From Centroberyx gerrardi (taxonomy: Eukaryota; Chordata; Actinopteri; Beryciformes; Berycidae), in NCBI RefSeq assembly GCF_048128805.1, contig NC_136004.1:16485185-16549184 (forward strand): DNA of 64,000 nt. The letters are read 5' to 3'. The notes under the pieces are model-generated. The model did no database searches and had not been told where the DNA came from. It saw nothing but the letters and a program-made list of their open reading frames with translations. Below are positions 1 to 10,207 of this stretch, piece by piece (position 1 is the stretch's first letter; each line of letters opens with the position of its first letter). The translations under genes were made by a program, and so were the position numbers.

Positions 1-3000
1 AGCTCCGGCCTCAGTCTACAGAGGCCGTGAGGAAAGCTCTTCGGCAGCCCAGAGTCTGAGCGGTAATTCTCCGGCCAGCCTTCCTCTTTTACACAACTCG
101 TCTTCTCCCCTTCCTCTTCGCGGCCGTCTTTCCCCTCCTCTTCTCCAGGGCTTTCCTTGCCCTCTGTCTGCACCTCGGGACAGTAGTTGGCATCGGCCGG
201 GAGGCTCCTGAACAGGTCCAGCAGGTAGTACCTACCATCGGCCCCCAGCAGCCCCTGGGCGTCCACTGAGGTGAACAGCGGTACCTGGTGACTGTTGGGT
301 GCCATGACAGCGTGCCTCTGGAGAGCGAGGGCTTTGGCGGACTGGGCCAGGAGCTCTAGGAGCCGTCTGCGCTGCGGCGACTCCTGGGGCCCCGCGTTCA
401 CCCCGTACAGCAAGCCCCTGAAAAAAAAAGTATACAAGCAGAAGAAGTAAGACACATGCTCTATGTCTGTGTAGGTTTATTTCAGTCATCCAGGTAGTAA
501 GATGTCCAAACGATATAGAAAAACAAAATCCACTGGACGTAAAATGAAGAGTTGAAGATGTTTTACCACTCATCCGAGAGGCTTCAACTCTTCATTTTAA
601 GTCCAGTGGATTTTTTTGTTTTTATATTTGTTTTTGACAGACACATACTGTCATTTATCAGCAGAAAACACACACAAGTGTAACGGGTCCACAGGGGCGT
701 ACCTTGAGGGAGCAGAAGAGTCCTGGTCCTGCTCTGAGCCTTCCAAGCCGGGGGCCAGACCCTGGGCAGACAGACGCACTCCTCTGTAGTCTACAGTGGC
801 CGTGGGCAGGGTGTGTAGCCCCTGTAGCGCCCCCTCAAGGTCACTGTAGGCTTGCACTCCTCTCAGCTCCAGCCTCTGCGCAGCCCTGCAGGTGGAATAT
901 GAGGATCCGTTTAAATTGTCTGCGCACTGTGAAGTCCTGACGATAAGTTGTCTTTTTAAAAGTGAAATAACAGCCATTCTATATTATATCTGCATCTTCT
1001 CAGACACAATATGTTGGTACAGTGGTTTTAGTGAAACACTTAGGCCCATAACACCTTTACACACAATTAAGAGCATTCAAATTTACATCCTCGTCGTTTT
1101 TTCTCACCTGCGGCCCCTTTCCCCACCAAGCGCCGCACTCGCTGCCCCCTGGCTCATGAACAGACCCCCCCACAGGAAAGCAGGGTCCTCGAGGTTTCCA
1201 TTGACTGGGTCCACAAAGCCATCTATCACAGTCTCTGCCCCCTGACCCACAGCCCACACAAATGCACTGTTTACCTGAGGAAAGATGTGAGAGAGAAGGT
1301 GAGAAAGACAGAAGGCGAGTGAACAAACAAGAGATAATAGATGACAAGGTTTCTGGACTGTCTTGCTGTTGTCGTGAGCTAAATTATAGAGCTTTGATCG
1401 TTACCTGAAGCAGAGATCTGTCTCTCTGCAGCCTCTCCTCCAGACTTCCCTGTGGAAGATCTCTGGCTGCTTGCAACTCCTCATTCCAGTCTGGAGCCTA
1501 TATGTACACACATGCACAAACACATGCACACATAATAGTCAGTATTACTATCAGCAGCACACTACACTGACTCATGAATAGCAAACAACTGTCCTCTGTT
1601 GTAAAGAACCTGTGTTGCTGCCGGTTCGTCCAGGCCCAGCCTGCTGAAGGAGTTCTTGTGTGTGCGGGAGGCACAGGAGGGTCCCAGCCAGCTCAGGGTG
1701 CGGTAAGGAGTGGGCATCACCTCTGCTGGAGGCAACTGAGACCTACTGGGGAACAGAACAACCAGAAACCACTTATGTCACACTCATTGTAAATGCAGGT
1801 TTTGGAATGGACCGATTTATAGTGTCAACGTTTTGGTCTATTAATCTCTCTGAACTCCACTATTAGGAGTACGGCAAAATGGTATCTGTGTTTCCTACAT
1901 GCGTGAGTGTTAGTGTTACCTGTTTTTGAGAGTGGTGAGGCTTTGTTTGAAGTTAGGGCTGATGTGACAGAGTAGGTCAGTGAAGCAGTGGCAAACTGGG
2001 GAAGACTGCGCGGGACGAGGATCAAACACTTCTTCTGTAGACCTAAGAGAGAGACGGGGAGAGAGCAGGGAATACAGAAGGGTCCATAATGAATCATTCA
2101 AGGCCTAAACGTGAATCAAATCCCAGCTTGATGCATTATGAGACTGTCACACACTCTCAGTTTAGGATTTACTACAGGAGGCAATCATCACAGCAACAAA
2201 TTCCTTACCTGTTGAGATAGAAACCTCTTGGACATGATGTGATCTCACACCGGCGTCCCTCCACTGTCACCACAGTGATGTACAGGAAGTCTCCCTGCAG
2301 CTTCCTGTGTCCAGGGGGCGGATTCCAACAACTGAGCGACACGTCCCTCAGACAGCTGGGAACCTGATCAGAGAAATATAAAGTCATGGTGAGTGTGTGT
2401 GTGTGTGTGTGTGTGTTCAGGAACCAGTGTGAAAACAGATCCTGGCTTTGCATGTACCTCAGGCTGGGAGCTATGTGGTAGCAGAACCATCAGCGGTCTC
2501 TCTGCTGATCCAGGGAGGAGGTACTCAGGAGGAGCTCCGTCCTGATTGGTCGGCTCTGTTTTCGTGTTGCTTGATGAGCGCTTCAAGCTCTTTCCATTAG
2601 TTAAACCAGAGTCTGCACCAGTAGAAAAGAAGGAGGAGATTCAATTCTTTTACTCTTTTACTGCTCGAACTGTTTGAATTTGTATTTCAGTGTGAGCTTT
2701 AACAAGCCTAATTTTGTGTCTTTGTGTGTAAGTGCACCGTATGTGTGCGTACCTGGGGTGTGTGTGTGTGTGAGTGTCTCCAGTATACTGGGTGAGCGTC
2801 CTTCTTTCAGTGCATCCTGAGGTCCAGAGGCTCTCAGCAGCTCCAGCACACGACCCAGATGGATCCTGGCTGAGCGGGAAGTGTAGGGCTCTGCAACGGC
2901 ACACAGCGGTTAACACAACAGTTAGACAGGCCTTCTTTGTCCAACTGTCACAACAATGAATGATTAATATGGTAAATTACAAAGAAGGGAAAACCCACAA

Positions 3001-5647
3001 TGAAAAAACTAATTTGCATAATGGTCTTGGAAGGTTTGATGAATTTGTGAACATGAACAACTCTCTTTTACAACCATAATCCAGAGAACCAAGACTCTAA
3101 TATGGGATGTCAACAAATAACATTTTGTACAGTTGATCCACTAACAATCCATGAATGATTTAGTGGACTTGAATGTTTGTTATTTTAGACCTCAATGATA
3201 TTTATGTTGAGGTTGTGGTACTGTGGCAATCTTGATTAAAACTGTCCAATATTTTAGGAAGAATATGTTTGGTGTCCGACAAAAACCTTGTATCTACAAT
3301 GATATGAGTTTTTCATTTCACTGTGACTGACTGCTTTGTTTCCACACATGAACCATGCCTCCCTCTTCTAACTGCATTGTAAATTGTTTATAATGCAAAG
3401 CATCAATCAACAATTCCTGTTCCAATAGACACAAATCTGACAGGGTTCATATCAGAGAACGGGCTGCAGGTTTATTTGTTTCATTGCTTAAACAGCTAGA
3501 GGGTGAGAGATGGACTAACTGGTTGGCATATAGATGTAATCTCCGCGACTGTAAACCTCTTTGACATGTTGGAACACAAAACGTGAGTCAGCTATTTTAC
3601 ATAGAACTGAGAGTGACTTTAGAGTATGTGTGAAGGAGGATTGGGAGATGGAGGCGAAGAAAATTATGCTTAGAATTATTCTTACTGAGATCCTGATTTT
3701 GTACATCAGACATAATAACCATAACTGACCCACAGTGCAAATCATTATCATAACAATATGAGTCAATACAACCAATATCAGTCAAATATAAGTACAGAAA
3801 CTCAGGAGTTCTAACATCCTGGTACAATTATGTTATATTAATTCATAAATTACAAATTATTAAATTTGAAGATAGCCACACATAAATAAGAGTAAAAACT
3901 AGATACTTATACCCACAGAGAGAGATGCAATCCCCTATTACACCTATGCTATCCTACATTACATCATCCCTGTTGAAAAGTTATAGATTTGCCATAATGT
4001 AGCAGCTGTCTGTGATTTTAATGCCTGAACAACCACCACACAGGGAGACAAATACAAATGCTCCCCGTACTAAACCTAACCAATACAGTTACTTTGCTCC
4101 ACACAAAATAGCTGTGGCACAAGAGTGGTCAGTAAGAATAGGAAAAATCTGCTCAAGCTCTGTCAAAGAGCAAATTACTCCAACTCAAGCCTCAAATCCC
4201 CTCTCTAAGATCACAGCCCGATCAACTTGTTCATAAAAAGGCCAGACAACAGCTAGATGATGTATAAACTGTATAACAGAACAGATGAATGTTAAAAAAA
4301 CTATAACATGCTGAGAAAGGCTAACAACAAAATCTTAGTATCTTGGGGAATCATAAGAAATTAGGGCAAGACTGTCAATAACACAGAAGAGAAAGCTAGA
4401 ATTATGCAAAAGCCCCTAACACTCTACCAGTTGACTTCTGAATTTATAGCTTGAGTACACAGTTATGATATCAACAATGCATGCAGAAGTAGACTAATCA
4501 CCATAAATAACAATTATTCAAAAAGGACATAGCAGAAGCAACCTCCGCTATTGAAATGAAAGAAACTCCAAGAGAAGAGCAGCTACTCATAGGGTTCCAC
4601 TAAATGAACCCATAAAGCCTTGGGACAATCCTTGTTTGAACTGATTTGACTTTGACAATGACTGTTCATGCATTTCATGCTGAAAATGCCGAATGGAAAT
4701 AAAGCTGAACTGAGAGCGAGAGGGAGAGTGAACAAGAGAGAGAAGAAAGAAAGTGAGAGAAGAGAGAAAACAATGCTACCTTCAACCAGGCGGAGGATGG
4801 ATCCTGGTTTAAGCCCCTTCAGGCTTTGCAGTTCTGCAAGGGGGTCCAGAGTCGTGCCAGCGAGCGCCAGTGACAGGCTGGAGCGTGGACACACCTCCTC
4901 TCTGGAAAGCAGGGCCATCACTGCATCCTGAACGAGCCAAAATCCATGGATCTGTAAAGACACATGGTTTAACACACCAACACATGGCCACAGAACATAA
5001 ATGCCCATATTAGATGAAAATTCAGTGATTGCTGTGGGAAAATTGAGTAGTCACAACAGTAGAGAGAAGGATATATACAAGAATAGAACAAATACAGAGT
5101 ATTGCAGATAATACAGCAAACAATTATAAAGAGAGAACATATTGAAAATACTACAAAAGATGCATAAATAAAGATAAAGCATCTTTGTTGACAGTTTTAC
5201 ATGTTAGAAGCAGATGGGTGCAACCTTATATCCTCATCCATAAAGCTGTTACATACAAATGGAAGAACATGTGAGCAGAACTGTGTGCAGACGTTCCAAA
5301 TGTGCAATGTACGTTGTTCACATTAACAAAAATTACAGCTATATGCTACAGGCACAAGATAAGGATTGTGAACTGTTGTAAACGTGCATTTTCATTAGAT
5401 CTGCAGTACAACACCACATATTACCCTCAGCTTCCATCATCTCACTATCACTTGTGAAGTCTTATTATTACAAGAGAGGGAATGAGAGGGTGAGAACAAT
5501 ATCTGAGTGGAGATAACACTCTGGCTTCGGGTTTTACCGGCAGCTCAAATGGCTCCACTCCTGCTCCCTGGATCTTCACAAGGAAGGATGTGTCCTCCTC
5601 CTGCTTCCTGCCAACAGCCCCTTTCCCACCAGTCAGGGTGATCATAT
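1..5647 (-). CDS. cluh: CLUH-family (clustered mitochondria protein) paralogue, partial, N-terminal half
   Basis: Exons read on the minus strand: 5538-5647 (ATG at 5643-5645), 4780-4951, 2753-2890, 2458-2612, 2209-2363, 1920-2042, 1610-1745, 1405-1497, 1108-1274, 703-885 and 1-417 (continuing outside the window). All junctions are GT-AG and the frame stays open for about 615 codons. Landmarks typical of CLUH appear in order: VKIQGAGVEPFELP, the ubiquitin-like N-terminal stretch with LKGLKPGSILRLVE, PPEYLLPGSAERPL, WNPPPGHRKLQGDFLY, RGFYLNR, DWNEELQ, and the CLU-domain segments VDYRGVRLSAQGLAPG and ADGRYYLLDLF. CLUH is known as a cytosolic RNA-binding protein for mRNAs of mitochondrial proteins; the TPR part would lie beyond position 1. 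The sequence is clearly more divergent than conventional CLUH and has a shortened loop before the PPEYLLPG motif, so a second fish paralogue is likely. The acceptor two bases before the ATG means an upstream exon exists. The exact paralogue name is uncertain. Confidence 0.88.
519..625. repeat. Long inverted repeat (hairpin) in CLUH-like intron
   Basis: Left arm 519-557 is nearly the reverse complement of the right arm 582-625, with a 24-base loop at 558-581. The arms contain aatccactggac and gaagagttgaag and their complements. It lies in the intron between the exons at 703-885 and 1-417. This looks like a foldback MITE or a palindromic end of a retroelement; no target duplication was identified. 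Confidence 0.75.
2891..4779 (-). other. Large CLUH-like intron without recognised gene
   Basis: AT-rich intron between the exons at 2753-2890 and 4780-4951. An open frame at 4012-4236 (plus strand) was examined but has no recognisable family signature, splice logic or codon bias. No convincing transposon ends were seen. Confidence 0.6.
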
Positions 5648-5682
5648 CTGTTTGGAGGAAAAATCAGAGAAACAAAATTGAT

Positions 5683-5800
5683 TGGCAACCTGTCCAGGGT
5701 GTTTCCCTGCCTTCTGCCTGATACATGTTGGGACAAGCTCCATCCCGCAATGACGGTGAAAAGGCTTAAGCGAGCATAGAAATGAATGAATGAATGAATG
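5683..5800 (+). mobile_element. 3' tail of a fish LINE or SINE with ATGA repeats
   Basis: The text cctgtccagggtgtttccct, then a stretch resembling ggctccatcccgc, then aaggcttaagcgagcata and (ATGA)n is the familiar 3' end shared by many fish LINEs and SINEs (usual consensus: cctgtccagggtgt ... aaggataagcggt ... atgaatgaatg). Only the tail is visible. It ends up directly upstream of the first coding exon of the CLUH-like gene (minus strand), inside its first intron. Confidence 0.7.
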
Positions 5801-8611
5801 ATAATCGTGACTGATTATCTTCAGACTCCGTCCTTTAAAAAGATGATGAAGTAACTTCCGAGAAGCCTGTTTTTAGATCTGCTGCTCAAAAGCGCTTGGC
5901 TGCAGCATCAAACAAGAACACTAAATCTCCTCTAAAATCATCATGAGCTGGGCTAAAGTGTGTGTGTGTGTGTGTGTGTGTGAGTGCCCGAGGGTGAGTG
6001 TGAGTTTATATGTGAAACGTATGAGAAAGTGAAAGTGGGGTGTGTCTCACACATACATGCAGGCATACAAGAAGCGGAGGGAGAGCAGGACCCAGCGTGT
6101 TCCTCAACCTGAAGTGTGACTAAACCTGTTGAATTTGCCTGAGCTTTCATGTCATCTCAGGGTGAAGGGACAACCACACCTAACACTGGCATGTGGAAAC
6201 AGCACAATGCTAAAGACATAAACTAACAAACATGTACCTTGGCAGGAGTGCCTGCTTGCATGTATGCATATATGTACATTACACCTATGGCATGTGCACA
6301 GACAAGCACAAAATTCAATGTGCACACAACCTAGAAGATTTTAGACCATTCTAATTCACCAGTGCCTCTTGTCAATCTGGGACTACTTTATGCCTGGACA
6401 GCACCCAGCAAATAGTTTGTGTGTTTGTGATTGGCTGGAGGAAGGCCCCTCCGCCATCAGCCTCTTTCCTATTGGAGCTGCTGCCTTACTACTGAACGCA
6501 GTATTGTTTCAGCTCTGATGAGTTTATTTTGGCGGTGATAGGTGAGGTTGTACCCTAAACAACAAAAGGAGGCAAATGTTTCCCCTGATTTCTTATTGTA
6601 ACATTATAGAAGCATTATATTCAGTTAAATTCAAATGAGTGTCTTGAAATTATATAACCTGACAATCATCCTGTTGCCTCCAGAGATACGCGTCCTTTTG
6701 CGTGGAGAAACACCTCGGGGCATACTCACTGGGAGGAAGGCCAACATGCACTACCTTCACTCACTCATGCAGAAGAGGAGAGCTAGGGGTTAAAATAGGT
6801 TAAATGGCAGACTAGTGAGTGTGTGAGAGGAGAAGAAAATGAAAAGGTAGACTAGAAATTTTGGGACCAAAAAGACAAGGGAAGGGTTTTTGCTTTTACC
6901 TGAATTTCAATTATGAGAAGGAGAGGTTGTGTAAAATTTAAAAGAAAAGCTACCTGTACTCTACTAATGCAATAATAATAATTGGTTGGCTCTGAAATAA
7001 TGATCAACTTACTACTGCTAAAAAGACAAGAATATTCCCAGTTTTGCCAGGGTTTCCAAGTATGACACAGTAAGTATTTTTGTGTGAGGTTTTTCACCAT
7101 ACGAGTTACAGTTGAGGAGTTGAGTTGAAGTTGGGAAACATGGCATATTCTCCTGGTGACATTTACAAATCAAGAAGCTGCCTAAAGCAGAGAAGAGCAC
7201 TGAAGCTTATTCAGAGCAGCAGTGCGGTGCCAAATCTCCCACCCTCCTTACATTCTCCAGCGAGGGAGGCAGCAGGCGAAAAAAGAAGGAAGAGGAGAAA
7301 AGTGCGAGAGAAACAGAGAGGAGCAGTAAAGAAAAAACACACCGCAGTGATTTCTCACCAGTTTTTGCCTGATTTCTTCCTCCTCTCTTCACTTTGTCCT
7401 TCATGTCTGCTTGTTGAAGTCTTTGTTGAGCTGTCCTCTTGTGTGTGTGTTTCTTTTTTTTTATTTCTCTGTGGTGGAAGCTGCCTCCCCCTGCAGCCTT
7501 GATCCAAACTGCTGGAAGAATGCGCCAGAAAGAGCAAGAGTGAGAGTGTGTAAGAAGTGGAGTGTGTGTGCCAGGATTGTGTGTGAGCGCAGCAGAGTGA
7601 AAGTATACGCCTGTCTGTTCAGGATTGTGACTCCTGCCCCTCTGCCTCCACTAGGCAAACTCAGCTTATCTGTTTTCCCTGTGTAAGAAAGCCACACCCT
7701 CCTCTTGCTCAACACAGGCTCATTACTTTCTGTCTCTCACACTTTGTTGGCCTGGGTGTGTCTATCCACTCTCGCTCTGCTCACTCTTCCTTCCCCTCTC
7801 CCATGGCATGTTCCACCACCCCACCCCACCCCCACACACACACACACACACCCACCCCCCCTGCTGTGCCTCGGAGGAGAGGTGTGAATTAAGTGTACAG
7901 TGTGTTTTGTATACTGTCTTAAAACTTTGTTAGTGGTTTAGCTCCAGTCGGCCATCTAGCTACGCAGCTTTTAACATAAAGCATTCGGCATTACAAAAGT
8001 TGAATGCTGGTTCGTTTAGAGCATCTTTGTATGGGTGAGTTTTTGGAAATAGAGGAATATGTATGATATATATCAAGGGTACCAAGACAGTCGCATCCAC
8101 CGATTCACACTTTTGAGTCATGACAGTTTATCAAGTCAAGTCAGATTTTGTTATAAATCAGTTTTAACAGACTGGTTTGTGACAAAGGACACAAATACAG
8201 ATAAGAACAAGTAACAAGTACATTGCAAACTCCCAAAAATGGGCCCATAGCTTGGGTGTGTCTCTACTGTATGTGTTAGGAGGTTACTATCTCTTTGTTG
8301 AGAGGTTTGCAGCCACTACAAGCAAATTGTATACATACTTGGACATATTTCAAAATGCAAATCAACTACTAAGCTTCATATGTGGGTTAGGCTTATACTT
8401 GGTTGGTATTCCTAGAATGCCATTCAATAAATTCCTCACCTTGATCAAAACAACCACAAACGGCTATGTTGTCTAGTAGGGCCATATTAGTTACCTCTCT
8501 GCTGAAAGACAGGAAATTCAAGCATAGGCCTGGATCCTCTTGCTAAAAAGTTCTCCAGCTCATAAAATGTTTAGCTGTACTGGAATTATCAGACATGGGA
8601 GGCACTGTGAC

Positions 8612-8875
8612 CAATGAAGTAGAGATTTTTTTAAAAAGATGGTTAAACTATGACCACCAGTCAGCGATCATCATCGGGAAAACAACCAACAATATCAACA
8701 AAAATATTATATTTTCAAAAAAGCACTGTTTTCCCCTTTGAAACACCTCCTCAGTTTGATACTACTTACTACTTATGTGTACTTATGTATACTTAAGTCA
8801 TAAATATTTCTGTCAAACTAAACAGCGTTTATCTAGCAAATAAGTTAAGGTGGCTTTACCGTCAAATACTTCACT
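8612..8875. mobile_element. MITE copy, family shared with 52684-52959
   Basis: The 5' part (aaaaagatggttaaactatg, then accaccagtcagcgatcatc) matches the 52.7-kb copy (gcgggtaaactatgacc, then cagtcagtgataatcat). The middle shares cagtttgatactactta. The right end (gctttacc...cttcactg) is an imperfect inverted version of the left end of the family (cagtgatgtagtgg...gggtaaac). Confidence 0.6.
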
Positions 8876-8965
8876 GAAATCTGGGATATATTGTAAGAGC
8901 CAGACCAGAAAACGGGACTTTGGCTAGGCGTCCTTTTTCAGTGCAGAAAACCCCCATATTACAGA

Positions 8966-9588
8966 TTCATGACGTCAGGTTGTTATTTGGGGGCGGTGCC
9001 CTGGCGATGTCTTGCTGCTTTCAGTGCTCCTCGTATTTACGAACATTCATGCATTTAGTGCTTTGGTTCGGCAACAATAAGGACACTGACCCTGTAACAA
9101 ACGTAGTTTTGGTGGCAAATGATTTATATTAAAAATCAAAGAAAACGACACAGAATTATTCTGTGTTGTTGTGTATTTTTAATCGATTTATCAGACAAAA
9201 GTTGTTGCATCGTCATCATCATCATTTTCAAGATTAATAATTGCATAATTGCTTTCACGTTCTTCGCCCGTAATCCTCACATCTCGGCCACTCAGAGAAA
9301 CTGACAGAAAACTCCGACTATCCCAGTTGTATATATACCGCTTTGTTTGGTCGTTCATGTCCGCTCATCTCGTAGTTGTAATATTTCCGACAACACATGA
9401 ACGCAGTATCTGACAGGAGGCTATCCTTGGCTAGCCGAACTAACGTTAGCTACAGCGAGACAGTCTGTGTTTTAAACAGCAAATACAAATCTTGTGCATT
9501 TTAGGATACGTGGTTGGTAAGTTTAACGAAACGACTGACTGTGACTCGTGCTGTAAAGTCAATAACACCAGGACCTGAAAACTGAAAA
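8966..9588. promoter_or_regulatory. Promoter-like region and 5' untranslated exon of ddhd2; possibly bidirectional
   Basis: A perfect CRE, TGACGTCA, sits at 8970-8977 and a GC box, GGGGGCGG, at 8989-8996. Downstream, strong donors follow untranslated sequence: TTG|GTAAGT after 9516 and AAAA|GTGAGT after 9588. The first coding ddhd2 exon begins at 10120 with an acceptor, so a non-coding exon 1 must lie upstream, most simply ending at 9516 or 9588. The CLUH-like gene runs the opposite way from the same spacer. The actual start sites cannot be fixed from sequence alone. Confidence 0.5.
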
Positions 9589-10207
9589 GTGAGTGTCCTA
9601 TCCAGCCAGCTTAGCTAGCGTAAACCCTAACCAACGTTAGCAACCACTGGCCTCTGATTGTGTTTGTTTCGTTCTTGGTAACGTTAGTTTATTTCCAGAC
9701 AGAAGACAGAAGGCTCTCACTACACAAGCGATTGAACTTAATCTCATTCAAGCTCAGTCAAAGGCGTAACGTACATTAAAGATAACAAGATTAGACATGT
9801 AGGTAACTAAGGTTGCTACATAGTTTCTGTACTTATCACCCTTAACATGGGTGTCTCTAATTCCCATCATCAGTGCGTCACATTATGGCTCGGAGTGATC
9901 AGACAGGTGCCAGAGTTTTCTGAGAACTGGGATTACTAGTTAACTAGCTAGGTGTTACCTTGTCAGTCTTATTATCCCCATGGTTTATGTTGTTTTGATA
10001 TGACTAAATGGTGGTTAACCAAACAGTTTAGTGAAGATATTTGTAGTTGTTCCATTACAAGTTTGGCATGTTTTTACTGTCTTTTAGCTTTCTCTTTACA
10101 TTGTCTTGTCTCATTCTAGGTACAGCTGGACTGGCACAGGTCCTGAGTTTCTGTGCCCACCTCCCCCCTCCCGTCAGAGCTGAGGGTCGGGGTCAGGGCT
10201 CGGGGTA

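Larger units (their letters stand above)
5648..9300. other. Spacer between CLUH-like gene and ddhd2
   Basis: This holds the undetected 5' exon(s) of the CLUH-like gene, a LINE/SINE tail (5683-5800), microsatellites (GT at 5958-5982, CA at 7837-7852), and a MITE copy (8612-8875). Open frames around 7.1-7.9 kb are low-complexity or purine/pyrimidine-rich and show no family resemblance. Confidence 0.6.

Noticed and set aside
4012-4236. 74-codon open frame on the plus strand in the CLUH-like intron
   Set aside because: No recognisable family, no neighbouring exons and no conserved motif; probably chance or a very old retroelement scrap.
8252-8476. Open frame with a hydrophobic, membrane-like sequence
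   Set aside because: AT-rich chance frame without splice or homology support; hydrophobicity follows base composition.
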